Shown in pieces: positions 44,961 to 57,654 of a stretch of 64,000 bases of DNA. A model generated the notes under the pieces. The model did not search any database. It was not told the DNA's origin and was given only the letters and a program-made list of their open reading frames with translations. How positions within the stretch are numbered: the first letter of the stretch is position 1; the number at the start of each line of letters is the position of its first letter. The translations under genes and the position numbers were made by a program. This DNA comes from Alligator mississippiensis (lineage: Eukaryota; Chordata; Crocodylia; Alligatoridae): assembly GCF_030867095.1 (NCBI RefSeq), contig NC_081837.1, positions 14,712,501 through 14,776,500 of the forward strand. Direction: 5' to 3'.

Positions 44961-46115
44961 CATTGTTTCCATGTGTTTATATAGTCTGTTATGCCTCGAA
45001 TCATTTTAATTTTAGAGTCTTTTTTGTTCATCTCTTTTTACTTCCCAGAGGTCATTTTGTAATGTTTGAGTAAATGGATCTAGTTCCAAGATCCCCTGTT
45101 GTGTTGCAGAAGTGTCCAGAATCCGTCCATTCCCTCACTAGCAACAAGGCACAAGAAGCAGGATCCGCCATTCCTAATGTCCATGGACTGCAGCAGGGAC
45201 TGCTTCCCTGAGGGAGGCAGTTTTGGCCACTGCAGTCGCATAGTGGCCTTGGTTGCTCCAAAGCCATCGTGTTGCTTGCATTTGAAGCCCTGAACCCTTC
45301 TTCTGTGCCCTAGTTCTGTCACATTTGGGGAATTCTTTAGAAGACCTAGTGCAAAGCATGCTGAAGTCAACAAGCGTCTTTCACGGGGCATTCAGTTTCT
45401 TCAGATAGCAACCAGAGACATAAATTAACCCCGTCTTGGAAGGCTATTTCCATCAGGTTCTCTCATGTGCGATCACAATTAAAATCTATGTTTTTCTGGG
45501 AGTTGTAGTTCTTTGTACCAGAGAACGCACCAGATTAATTTGGTTCACTTGCTGCTCGTGGTCTTTAGTGTATTTCACGAATCCATGGCTGTGCTGAGAC
45601 AAAGCTGTGAAGTGTTGAAAATGATTAATTCTTCAGCATTGTTCTAGTAAGTTTACTGTAAAGTTGTTAGCTAGTTAGCAGTGACTGCTCTAATTATATT
45701 GGTGTGAGCATAAACAGAAATTATTGCTGCAATGCTGTTTGTGTGTGATGTTGTACGGCTTGCTGGAAAAAGTATTTATATTTAGTGTGGCTTTCTGAGA
45801 TCCTTTTCCTTTCTGTGGCTGCCAGCAGAGCTACCATATTTATTCTGTGGAACAAATCATGCTCTAACTTGCAAGGAGCCAGGAAAACCCATAGCCTGAT
45901 TCTTCTCTTCCCCAGTGCTGGTGGAAATCAGAAGCAACTTCACTGAAGTCAGTGGAGCTACGGCAGTACAAAAACATGTGCGAGACCGTGGTCAAATCCA
46001 GTGTTCACCTGTCTTTTCATTAGTTTTACACCTTTGTAACTCACTCTCTTCTGTCCAGTCCCTCATGATTTACACCAGAGTAAATGTGGGGAGAAGCAAA
46101 GCCAATTCCATCTGG
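44960..46115. other. intron-like stretch
   Basis: No coding exon or mobile element recognised. Frames near 45080-45391 on both strands are overlapping and without recognisable similarity. Confidence 0.35.
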
Positions 46116-46975
46116 CAGATTTCCCTGCTGACCACCAGGGATCCTGGTTTTCTCCAATTTAAAAGCAAATATCCAAAATTCTCTGATTTTTTTTAAAAAA
46201 GCCCCAAATCCACATTTTTCTGGGATTAGAATGAAATGCCCTGTGTGTGTATCAGTTGAACACAATATTTTATTGATTGATATATTTAAAATTTTAAAGC
46301 CGTTTGGAAGCCTACCAGTGCCTCAATCATTATAATAAAATAAATACCTGTATATTTTGGCCTTTTGACTTGGCTTTTTTATTATGGAAAATCAGAGCTC
46401 CTTCTGCTCCCTTTTTCTCACCAGGATGTGGGTCCATCTGTGGCTGTTCCCGCTCCCATCCCTGCTGCGGACCCACAATAAGCCCCACTGCACCCCTCTG
46501 GCCCTGGCCATGCCCACACCTGGCGCCTGTCACCTCTTGGGGTTCCCCCTGGGTGCTCTTGTCCCATGTCCCCCTCCCTCTGTGCCTCCCCGCTGCCACC
46601 TCTGTGCACACCTGCCACCAGGCACAGGAGGCGGCAGAGGGCACTGAGGCAATGGATGGGCTCCATGGCACAGGGCGGCTCAGTCCACAGCCCCCAATCA
46701 CCAACAGGGAACAGCTCTGCACTGCACACACCCTCCTGCTCCTGGTCCGGCTGCGTGTGTATGCACACGCACATGCACGTGACTCCCCCTGCCTCTTATC
46801 CCTCCCCCCCCCCCGGCAGCTCCAGGGCTGGAATGCTGCTCACCTGCAAGGGGGAACCTGCAATTTCCTGCTTTGAAGGAGAAAATCTGGGTTTCTTTCC
46901 TTTTGAAGGGGAAGATCCATGATTTTCTATGGGAAACAGAAAACCCAGATCCCTGCTGATCACTAATGCAGGAAT
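46115..46975. mobile_element. foldback DNA element with GC-rich core
   Basis: The left end 'gctgaccaccagggatcctg' plus 'gttttctcc' and the inverse of the right end ('tgatcagcagggatctgggt' plus 'tttct') match over more than 25 bases. The arms continue as A/T-rich imperfect inverse sequence with repeated 'tccaaa' and 'gattttt' phrases. The middle (about 46425-46840) is GC-rich and frames there are chance. No transposase. Confidence 0.6.
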
Positions 46976-46979
46976 CGCT

Positions 46980-48960
46980 TCCACAGCATGGAGGGATAGC
47001 TTGGGAAGGTTTTTCAAGAGACACCAAGAACACCGCCCTGGAGAATCTACATGTGCCAAGGTGAATACAAAATACGTCGGGTAGTGTTTGATGATTAGCG
47101 TTCTAACTATCCCTAGTTGCAGTGTCCATTTACAGTTTGCAGTGTGCTGTATTAAAGATTAAATCATTCTAATCTTCTAACAAATGGGTCTGATGTGTAA
47201 GGTGAACACACACACAAAAAAAAAAGTAAAGCTATCTTACATTTGCTACTATTTAAACACACAAGCTCCCCCTTTCAGGAAAACACTTAGATGCAGACTT
47301 AAGTCCATCACTATCCAGGACAATAATTAAGTATATGATTTAAATGGGATGTAAGCAGATTGCTAACTGGGTTTCTCTATTATGGTCGTGTATATTAATA
47401 ATACACACAAGCTTTGTGTAAAGGTTGCAAAATCATAGAATATTAGGGTTGGAAGGGACCTCAAGCACTCAAATGTTAGGAAATGCCAGAGATGAGATTG
47501 TGTGCACAATCTTCATTTCCTACCCCAATGCATGCATACATAATGTTGCAGTCTCTAAATACCTGAGGACACATGTACATATATAAGGTCTTATCTTTGC
47601 CCTGAGAACCATGTATAATGATGGTATTGGATTCTGAAATGCAATCAGTTACTCTGTACTGTTGACCTTTGGCTGATGGATGTTTTAGGAATGGATTTTG
47701 TAATGACCCATTCTGTGACTTTTTGAAGCTATTTGCACTGAGAAACAGCCCATTGAACCTTAGGTTCTGCAAGATTTGGTATATAATACACAGCAGCCCT
47801 GAGCCATGGGCTTCTAAGCAAATGCTATGTGTTTCTGTTGGTATTTTCCTACAGCCTTCCTCCATAGCATGCACCTTACTAGCCCAGTTGCCCTGTCCTC
47901 TGTGCTGCTCTCCATCAGTTCAAGGGTGTGCCAGATCATGATTTGTAATGTGGATATTTGCCAAGTGATGATGAAACCAAGAGGAATGAATGTCTTGGCC
48001 TTGAAGTTGAGCATTGCTCAGCTCTTGGCAGTCAGTTCACTAAGACTGTCATTTTGGTTGGTTGGAGCCTAGGAAATGAATTCCCAGCTGATTCAGTTTA
48101 TTGTCTTTCTGTCTGTGTGTTCTTGCATAAATAGTTCTGTTGTGACATAGAACGTCTCAGAGGATGGACACAAATGGAGTGGGGCGAGGGAAGAGGAAAG
48201 AGAGAGGTGACATTTGCTCAAGCCTGACAGTGCAATTTTGGAAACCCATTTTTATAGGTATCTGGTTGGCTAAAAGCTAAGGAACCCAAGACTGGTCCTT
48301 CCAAGCTTTGAATATGACTGGATTTCTACTGCTGTAGAAATGCTTTAGCAAGTGTTAAGAGTGGGATTAACACCTCTTGACCTCACGTGTGCACATGAGC
48401 AGGATTCAGGTAATGTTCACAGCAAATGCTTGTCTTGTCCCTTGTGCTAAGGAAGCTCAGAGAAGGAGAGCATCGTGTGCTCTAGTAAGATCATACATTT
48501 TTTTCCTGCAGCTGTTAAAACTTTTTCTAGGTCTGTTGGGTCAGCCAAAAGCACTTAAAGGTGCCATTGAAATTTTACCATCCTTTGTCTTGTAGTAATG
48601 TTAATGAATTTGAAGTGCTTTTAGTTGATGTGTCTAGTAATAACCTGGCTTGTATACGTTAATCAGAAGGATCGTGCATCTGTTGTAGCATGTTTCTATA
48701 CTTCAGTCAAACCTCCTCTTTTCTTGTTTATAAAATATTGATACAAGCAGCACTTGTAATCTGTAACTTATTCAGTTACTGTAAATTCCTTCCTTGGTGC
48801 TGGGTGGATTAATTAAAGATATAAAACATGGCAGAATGCAGCATTGGTACATCCTCGTATTTCACACTAGGCTTTGTGTAGGTAATTCCACCAGACCCCA
48901 GGTTTCCCATTGTAAGCTTCCAAATGAATAAGTGAACAAAATCAAATTCATTATGAAACA
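46980..48960. other. intron-like stretch
   Basis: No coding exon recognised. It contains only a short antisense CR1 3' tip at about 47432-47475. Confidence 0.35.
47432..47475 (-). mobile_element. CR1 3' tip, antisense
   Basis: 'aatcatagaatattagggtt' followed by 'ggaagggacctcaag' is the antisense of a CR1 3' terminus. Confidence 0.65.
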
Positions 48961-48967
48961 TAAAATA

Positions 48968-49110
48968 CCGTATTTACCTGAATCCAAGATGACTCCAAAT
49001 TTAAAATGACCCTCCGATAATTAGATTCTACACATGGAAAATATATCATTTTTTCCATGTATAGAATCTAATTTTTAGGGGGTCTTCTTAAATTTTTAAA
49101 CCCTACCACT
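48968..49110 (+). mobile_element. palindromic MITE-like element
   Basis: Begins 'accgtatttacctgaatcca', continues 'agatgactccaaatttaaaa', and has inverse arms 'ttagattctacacatggaaa' and 'tccatgtatagaatctaa' around 'atatatcattttt'. The first part matches the inverse of 16200-16243. Confidence 0.6.
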
Positions 49111-49399
49111 GAAGAAGAGAAAGCTGTGGTAGGGGGCATGTAGTAGGGGAGCAGGTGGTATGTCAGACGAGTAGGGGGACAGGCAATGAGGGATTTAAGT
49201 CACCCGAATCATGCCTCTTGCCCATACCTTGCTGCCTGTCTCCTTCCCTCCCCTCCACCAAGCCTGTTGGACCAGATTCTGGGGTCTGACATGCATTGGA
49301 TTTTGAGTTATCTGTATGTGCTTCTGCCTGGACAGTTGGTATTGTTTTCTACTGGGTGTTCTCCCTTACCCATGTGTATATATACCTGTTGCCTTGTGT

Positions 49400-49490
49400 C
49401 CTAGACTTAGAATATAAGCTCTTTGGTGCAGAGAACATCTTTGTATTGAATAGTGCCGAGTGCATTGGGTCCTACTGCCTTGCTGGAACA
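49400..49490 (+). repeat. L2/MIR-type repeat 3' fragment
   Basis: 'gacttagaatataagctctt', 'tggtgcagagaacatctttg' and 'tagtgccgagtgcattgggt' follow the order of a widespread vertebrate repeat end (..gtaagctctttggggcagggac..). It looks like the opposite strand of the family seen at 33156. Confidence 0.45.
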
Positions 49491-50523
49491 AAATTACAGA
49501 GACTTGGGATTCAAGGCTGAGTGGCAGCGTGCTAGCCAACAGAGGGAAACAATTTTTTTAAAGTCCAACATAACCTGTAGCTGGGTTTCCCTTGCTTTGG
49601 TCCCTGAAAGTCATTCCTGAGTTAGATCCTATCATGGTCTGAAATTCTTCTAGGCACTCTTATTGTTATACCCAAGAGGAGCACCTGTTTACCCTCTTCT
49701 TTCTCACTACAGCACTGCTGTCTATTTAAAGTCTGTCTGCTAGAGCTGCCAGTAACATTTTAACTGCAAACTCCTGTCAATAGGACTTACATAGGAAGTG
49801 TTGCTGCAGAATCAGGATGCAGGATCTGATCTTTTTCCCCCCCGTTTATTCAGCCTGGATAATTAAAACATGCAGATTATGCAGGAGTCACTTGTGACCC
49901 TCAAATATGAATTACTATCATTACTCTCATCAGATTGAGAGGCTTCTGTTGGTAAAACTAGGCATCAGCAGAGCAACTGTATTCCTACACTTTAAAGAAA
50001 TCCAAATGAATCGTTCCTTATCCAAAGTTTTTTCCCTTCTGTTTTCCTGCTAGGTCCAGTCCCTCCTTTTGCTGATTGTGATCTTCCTCTCAAACCTTCC
50101 AACTCACAGCTTGTATTAACCTAGAAAGGCAATAATGCTTCTGCGGAAGAATGGCTCCCAGAACAGATGGGACCTATGCAGAGCAAAAAAAAAAAAAGAT
50201 GACTTTGTGCATGTGTTCATCTCTGAAACAATGGAGTTCTTCTGGGAAACATCATTGTAGGAAAAAGTGCTCAACTGTAGTTCTCTGTGCCTGTGTTGGT
50301 ACTGCTCTCCATAAAGTGAAGGTGTATTACGACACCGAGAGAGTGCATTCACCAGCTGGGGTCTGTTTTGCGGCTTCTTGCCTTCAGAGACCCCCTTTCC
50401 AAATTGTGAAAGCATTCTGGTGGCAATGTGTCCTTCTGCCTGGCGTGGTGCAGACAAACCTTTGCAAAGGATGTAGTTCTTGGTGCTTTTGGTTTGTATT
50501 TGTGTTGAGGCAAGCAACCTAAA

Positions 50524-51179
50524 CTAAGTGCACAAAATCCACTCTTTGCAGGTCTCGTGTGGCCCAGTACGTAAGATGGGGGATCTGTCCTGCAGTTGGG
50601 CTCCATTTCCCAGCAGCCCCTGCATGTATGGCTGGGGCCAGTCTCCATGGAGACTGCAGCCGCAGCTATGCTGTGACAGCAAGGCTGGGGTTGCCATGGA
50701 GAACGACCCTGGGCATGCAGCAGGGCAGGACAGGAGGCTGCTTTGGAGCTGCTGGGATCTTGCGGCGGGGCAGCTTGGTTGGGGCCAAGGCAAAGCCATG
50801 ATCTGCAGCCTGCATGCTCGGGGCAGGGGCGCACAGGCAGCGGATCATAGCTGTGCCCCAGCTCGGCACCACACTGTCACTGCTGCAAGGAGCCAGGGCA
50901 GAGCTGCGATCTGCTGCCTGCTTGCCCCTGCCGGGAGTGTGTAGGCTGCAGATCATGGCTCTTCCCTGGCCTCGACCAAGCTGCCCCGGCCACAAGATCC
51001 CAGCGGCTCCGGAGCATCCCCTGCCCTGCTCTGCCATGCGCCCTGCCAGCACGGCTGGGGCCAGTCTCCATGGCAACCCCAGCCTTGTGCTATCACCAGC
51101 CATGTGGGCAGGGGCTGCTGGGAAATGGAGTCCACTGCCAGCCAGATCTGGTCCATGGGCCGGATTTTGCTTGCCCCTG
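50524..51179. mobile_element. GC-rich hAT-like foldback element
   Basis: The two halves are long inverse copies: 'gggctccatttcccagcagc' near 50608 against the inverse of 'gctgctgggaaatggagtcc' near 51112, 'ggctggggccagtctccatg' in both, and 'gatctgcagcctgcatgct' against the inverse of 'ggctgcagatcatg'. The right end, reversed, reads CAGGGGCAAGCAAAATCCGG, similar to the CAGGGGCGGGCAA family at 19561 and 33495. The left end is worn. Overlapping open frames on both strands are a by-product of the GC-rich palindrome. Confidence 0.7.
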
Positions 51180-54100
51180 ACTTAAGAGCTCGGGATGGGA
51201 AGTTAGAATTCAGTATTCAGACAGACGTGTTCATAGATTGGCCAAGTCTTGGGAGGGAGAAGGGCTTCATACTCTTGTATTATGCAGCCTAGAAGGAGGT
51301 AAAATTGACCTGTGTGGTGATCTCTTGGATCCATTTAATCTTTGATGTTTTCTTCTGCTAGGTATATGCACAATCTGATGATAAAGTCCTTATGTGATGT
51401 TCTTCATCTTTCAGTATAGGGGGACATAACCCCCATTAAGTGACCACAGAAGCAACTGGCCAGTATTGGTCAGGGAACAGGACAGATTACGCAGCAAGGA
51501 AACCCCAGTCCTTTAATGGTCCAATGAGGTTTATCCTGGCAATACAGCTGGGATACTGGAGGAAACGGTATCACTTATACCACTGCTGGCCCCTGCTTTC
51601 AGATTGAAGTAAAATCAACCTTAAAATTATCCTCTATTCCAGCCAGATCCCTCCAAATGCAGGAGCCTGTGTCTTTGCAGTGCCTAATGCAGTGAAACCC
51701 ATATTGTGACAGAAGCTTTTGGCATTATTGCAACACAACTCGTTTAAAGGATTAATGGGCTTTAGACCCCTAACTTTCATAGGCCCTGTTAAAAACCGTA
51801 ACTACAATAATTACTACAATCACAAAGAGATGGCACGCATGAAAGGTGCATAGCTCAGCAGTGGAGGCTATCTGAGGAGGTTGGACATGTGAGCAAGTAC
51901 AGGTGAAAACATGGAGGCTTCATGGCCCTGACCAGCTCCTGGTGAAGTCGGAGTGAGTTGGATTAAGCCATTTAGTTCTTGAAATGGTAGGCCGCTAATA
52001 CGTTACACGCAAGCTCCCTGATACATTTCAAGCCAAACCATCTTTGGTCAATGAGGACAGGCAGAATTTTCTCTCCTGTAGATCTGCTAATTCTAATGAT
52101 GGGTTTGCAGCTCCACTGGAAGTTAGTAATTTTTCCAGCCTTTCAAACCCACCTCTCTGAGGGCGAATATGGGATCTTAAGTTTGTAGGTATAATTGGAA
52201 TGATGCTGTTAAGAGCTCTTATTTTATTTACTTTTCTTTTTGCATTTGATGAGGTTTTTTTAGTTAGTTTGATTTAAATCATTGTAGGAGCTAATTTGAT
52301 TTTTCAGGAGTGATCTACAGGGACATTAGGGAGGTGAGATGGTAAGTAGAGTTCACTAGAAAATTACAGATTTAAATAATGTTCTTGATGGGTCCGATTT
52401 AAAAAAAAAAAAAAATGCCTTGGGGGTGAATTTAAAGGGACATTTCTAATTCTTTTATGTGCTAATTCATTGGGCAGTGGCATTTTGAGGGTAATGAGAA
52501 CCAAACTTGGGAGTTCAGTGAACAAGCTGTGTCTCTATGGCATGCATAGGGCAGTAATGTCAAAGATAGCAGAATGAGCACCCCAGTGTGTATAGCTCAC
52601 TGTTCATTCTGTCTATCTCTCCACAGGGTGGCCCACAGAGGATGAGAGTCAACTCCCATTACCAGGGGGCAGGAAGCCCTCCACTGTCCTGTGGAGGCTA
52701 TGGGTAATTGGATAGTGGCACCAACAGTTGTTGGGCTACTTATCCACTTCCTAAGCACGTGGGTGGGTGGAGCCGGGGCTGTGCCTCTGCAGTGTATTAG
52801 CCAACACAGCTGAGCTGATGTGCCAGTGAAGGTGATCTGAACCTATAATAAGCATGCTGCAAACCGCCCTGCCCAGGCAATGACTCTGAGACGTGTTCTG
52901 GTTCCTGGTTGGCTTTTGCAATGGTTCACAAAGCTGGGGTCTAGCTCTGGCTCAGGTCGGAGCAGGGCCTGGCTTTGAGTACTGGAGGTCCCTGACACAG
53001 TCCTGGGTGATATACCTGCCTAATATCCTCTGAATGAAACCACTCAGGCTTGTAATCATCTGCCCTCTTGCTGTGTTCTCCCCTTTTAGCACGTGGCAGG
53101 GTTCCCAGGTCGGGCAGGCCTGTCCTAGCAAAACAGCTCCAGTGGAAGAATCCAGCCTGTGTCCTCCTATAAGATAATCTCTGGACTGCTACATGGCCAT
53201 GCAGCCACAGGTCTGCGAGCCTCACCCTTTTCCCCACTCTGCCACGCTGCATTTGTGACTGTTGACTTTCCTTCTTACTCTGGCCAGTCTATGCCCGCTC
53301 TCTGCTTCTCTTGGCTCTGGCACATCAGCACGAGCAACAAAATCCTTCTCCCAGCGCCAGTGCAGATGTTGACAGACTTGTTCCCCTCCTGCTGGTTTTT
53401 AACATTAACTAGGCTCCCCAGCACAACTATTATGCAGAAAAGGAGGGCTTTTTTGTCTCTGTAATAGGGGAAAGTAGTAGGGAATACTGAGAAGTTATAT
53501 GGAGAATGGTGCCAAGTCCTGTAATGAGCTGGAGAAGAGCTGCATGCGTTTCCCGCTAGAGTCGTTGAGCTGTATTTCGGCATGTGCTGAGCACAGTTCT
53601 GCTTTTTCAAGGTTTGGGATTTTTTTACTGTATAGCTGACCCTGTCAGTGACTATTCTTTACCCCTGGAGCCAGGTGAATGGGTGCGGGCATAGTACAGC
53701 ACAGCACTTCTGGCTCTGCTCCTTGTTAATGAGAATCTCTTCTCCTTAATTAAAAGAGCATCTCTGTGCCAGTCCCTAATTAAAGACAGCAGTGGAGCTG
53801 ATGCTGCTTCCCTCTGCCCCCGTGTGAGAGCAGGGAATGGCTGGCTTAGGGACAACTCAGTAGTTAGGTTCTAATGGCACTTTCTACCATGAAATGAAAA
53901 TGGGAATTTCCCAGTCTAGGACTCCCTGCTCTGATAAAAAGTCACCTTGCTTACGTTCTGCTGGTGGAAAGCACATAACCATATGTTTAAATCCATCCCA
54001 ATACTCAAGCATTTTCCTAATGTTGGACTTATCCATTGACTTCCTTGACTAGGGATCTCAGGTGGTACACAGATGTTACATTAAGCAGTTTGGAAAGCAT

Positions 54101-54467
54101 GGAAGAGTAGCTACTTGGGAATCACATGTCAGCTGTTCTGATATAATTGTTACAGCTGTAGGCTCCTGTAGCAGAATGACTAAAATCACTGCAACCTTAA
54201 CCCTGGGTTGAAACAGGGTTTTGGTATAATGGTTTTGCTCCACTTATACTACTATTCAAATGACAGCAGTATAAGTATAGCCAAGTACCCTGGTACAGCA
54301 GTGTACCCATAAACTCCCAGACTCTAAGTGCTATATATTTTACCCTGTGTACATGTCATAGGGACAGCCCACCTTTAAATTTGCTTATACCTAAGGATAT
54401 TAGAGGATGCATATGGCAGAAATAACTTGCCACATCTTGTGGCCTGTGTTTTTCCTTTGCACCACCC
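51180..54467. other. intron-like stretch
   Basis: No coding exon or clear mobile element recognised. A-run at 52401-52414. Confidence 0.35.
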
Positions 54468-55385
54468 TGTAACAGGCTGACTACTCGGGGCCAGGAAACC
54501 CTTGGCCTGCTCATCTGTTCTGGGGCAGTCCGCTCAAAATCTCACCCACCATGACTTGTTATTCAATAACAAGTTATTCAATGCTGTTAAATGCAGGAGA
54601 CTACCCATTTTAATGCCCAATGCTCATGGTGATAACATGACTCCAACCATCCCTTATCATGTCCCATGCCTTGCAGATGGTATCCAAATTATCACAGTGC
54701 CTTACACCATAACCAATGCTCCAGAGTCTCACTGGGACTCTCACTCCCCACTGGAGCATACGGTCATTGTGCTTTCACACTGGCATATCTTAATAAATAT
54801 AAATATGGCCTCTGGCCCATCTAATACTTAAGGTGTCCATAGACTTACCTGGGCTTGGCTGCCTCCCCCTGTGGTTGTACCCTTAAGTGAATTTGTCATG
54901 GGGGCTGGCCCCTGTGCTGTACTTCAGGTCGCTTTCATGCCCCTGTACTCGGCACCCCTCTCTCCCCCCTGCCACAGCTCTTCAGGCCCTCATACACAGG
55001 TCTACATCCAAATATACATGGCACTTTGGGTTGTCCTGGCGCACCCTACTCTATGCAGGCCCTTATCTATTTTAATCTATGCCCCATCACTGAGGCAACC
55101 AGGGTCTTTACCCCTATATGGGCTCATGTGTCTGGAGACATGCCTGGCCCTGACCCTGGGTAACCTACCAGGATGTGGGGGTTAGGGTTATAAGGTTCCC
55201 CCACCCACCTTTCACTGGGGAGGCAACTGGCCTGGCATTTCTGGGGGACTGCTCCACCACGGGCAGTCCCACCAGTCCATACTTCCCCAGCAGGGTGCAG
55301 TTTTCAGTCATACCCAGGACCAGGAGCCTCCTGCCATCCCCGTAGCTCCTGCCCTTACCTCCAGGGTGCTCTGAGCAGAAGCTCA

Positions 55386-57654
55386 GCCAGGTGATCGATG
55401 GGAAGCTGGGTGACAGCGACCACGAGCTGATCACCTTCACCATCCACCGAAAAGCTGGCAAGTCAGTCAGCAACACGCAAGTCCTTGACTTCAGGAAAGC
55501 CGACTCTGACAAGCTCAGGAGGCTTGTCAGTGAGGCCCTAAGGGACTGTGACCACAGGGAGAGGGGAGTTCAAGAAGAGTGGTTGCTCCTCAAGGGAGCG
55601 ATCCTCAATGCACAAACTAAGTCTATTCCATCTCGGAGGAAAGGCAGCAAGAGGGCACAGCAGCCCCCCTGGCTCTCCAGGGACCTAGCAGACCTCCTGA
55701 GGCTAAAAAGAAAGGCCTACAAAGGATGGAGGATGGGAGTCACGTCCAAGGAGGATTATTCTGCACTGGTCCGGTCCTGTAGGGAGCAGACCAGGAAAGC
55801 CAAGGCTGCAACTGAACTCCAGCTAGCTTTGAGCATCAAGGACAATAAAAAGTCCTTTTTCAGATATGTGGGGAGCCGGAGGAAAAGCAGGGGCAACGTT
55901 GGACCCCTGCTGAACCAGATGGGGCAACTGACAACTGACGCCCAGGAAAAAGCCAACCTATTAAATAGGTACTTTGCGTCGGTCTTTCATCAGCCCCATG
56001 GGACGCCCGTGCCCGCTACAGGGCTGGGAAGTCCGGGTGAGGGTGATCCCCTGCCCTCCATTAATGCTGACTTTGTGAAGGAACATCTTGAGAAGCTGGA
56101 TACCTTCAAGTCAGCCGGCCCTGACAATCTTCACCCCAGGGTACTCAAGGAGCTGGCGAGCATCATAGCCCAGCCTCTAGCGCGGATCTTTGAAAACTCT
56201 TGGCGCTCTGGTGTAGTGCCCGAAGACTGGAAGAAGGCCAACGTGGTGCCTATCTTCAAGAAAGGGAGGAAAGTGGATCCGGCTAACTATAGGCCCATCA
56301 GCCTGACTTCTATCCCGGGGAAGATCTTAGAAGAGTTTATTAAGGAGGCCATCCTTAATGGACTGGCCAACGTCAACATCTTAAGGGATAGCCAGCACGG
56401 GTTTGTTGCGGGTAGGTCTTGCTTGACCAATCTCATTTCCTTCTACGACCAGGTGACCTATCACCTGGACAAGGGAGATGAGATTGATGTCATATATCTT
56501 GACTTCAAAAAAGCCTTCGATCTGGTGTCCCATGATCGTCTCTTGGAGAAACTGGCCAGTTGTCGCCTTGGGTCCCCCACAATCCACTGGCTGGAAAATT
56601 GGCTCCGGGGTCGGACCCAGAGGGTAGGAATTGATGGAAGTCACTCATCATGGTGTCCTGTGACCAGTGGGGTCCCCCAGGGCTCTGTCCTTGGACCCAT
56701 ACTGTTCAACATCTTCATTAATGATGTGGACACTGGAGTCAGAAGCGGACTGGCCAAGTTCGCCGATGACACCAAACTTTGGGGCAAAGCATCCACACCA
56801 GAAGACAGGCGGATGATCCAGGCTGACCTGGACAGGCTCAGAAAGTGGGCGGATGAGAATCTGATGGTGTTCAACGCCGATAAATGCAAGGTTCTCCACC
56901 TTGGGGAAAAAAAACCCGCAGCATCCTTATAGGCTCGGCAGTGCTATGTTGGTTAGCACTATGGAAGAAAGAGACTTGGGGATCATCATTGACCACAAGA
57001 TGAACATGAGCCTGCAATGCGATGCTGCAGCTAGTAAAGCGACCAAAACGCTGGCTTGCATCCATAGATGCTTCTCAAGCAAATCCCGGGACGTCATTCT
57101 CCCCCTGTACTCGGCCTTAGTGAGGCCGCAGCTGGAGTACTGCGTCCAGTTTTGGGCTCCACAATTCAAAAAGGATGTGGAGAAGCTTGAGAGAGTCCAG
57201 AGAAGAGCCACGCGCATGATCAGAGGTCAGGGAAGCAGACCCTACGATGACAGGCTGAGAGCCCTGGGGCTCTTTAGTCTGGAAAAGCGCAGGCTCAGGG
57301 GTGATCTGATCTAAACCTACAAGTTTATCAAGGGTGACCACCAGTATCTAGGGGAACGTTTGTTCACCAGAGCGCCCCAAGGGATGACGAGGACGAATGG
57401 TCACAAACTACTACAAGATCGTTTCAGGCTGGACATAAGGAAGAATTTCTTTACTGTCCGAGCCCCCAAGGTCTGGAACAGCCTGCCACCGGAGGTTGTT
57501 CAAACGCCTTCATTGAACACCTTCAAGATGAAACTGGATGCTTATCTTGCTGGGATCCTATGACCCCAGCTGATGTCCTGCCCTTTGGGCGGGGGGCTGG
57601 ACTCGATGATCTTCCGAGGTCCCTTCCAGCCCTAATGTCTATGAAATCTATGAA
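55386..57654 (+). mobile_element. CR1 LINE, 2.3 kb, nested in LTR-like copy B
   Basis: 5'-truncated within the endonuclease domain and ending 'ctaatgtctatgaaatctat' plus 'gaa', a CR1 3' terminus after 'ggactcgatgatcttccgag'. It holds the best-preserved reverse transcriptase in the window (see the ORF2 entry). Insertion point in the LTR lies just after 'ctgagcagaagctca'. Confidence 0.92.
55391..57563 (+). pseudogene. CR1 ORF2 (endonuclease end + reverse transcriptase), two lesions
   Basis: Opens in the last endonuclease motif (GDSDHELITF). It continues through the linker and the RT fingers (LHPRVLKELASIIAQPLARI, PANYRPISL), QHGFVAGRSCLTNL, the first catalytic block YLDFKKAFD, then [14 protein letters not shown] and FADD. 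It ends in the CR1 C-terminal region ([19 protein letters not shown]), with a final stop at 57561-57563. The frame is open for 513 codons, shifts at an eight-A run at 56907-56914, then meets a TAA at 57312-57314 before resuming. Both catalytic motifs are intact, so the copy is relatively young, but it is truncated and broken. CR1 proteins copy RNA at the nicked target. Confidence 0.92.

Noticed and set aside
46304..46876. 190-codon plus-strand frame as a possible gene
   Set aside because: Lies within the foldback element at 46115-46975, with mirrored frames on the other strand and no known domain.
50349..51185. Overlapping 120-160 codon frames on both strands
   Set aside because: By-product of the GC-rich foldback element; mirrored translations on the two strands.
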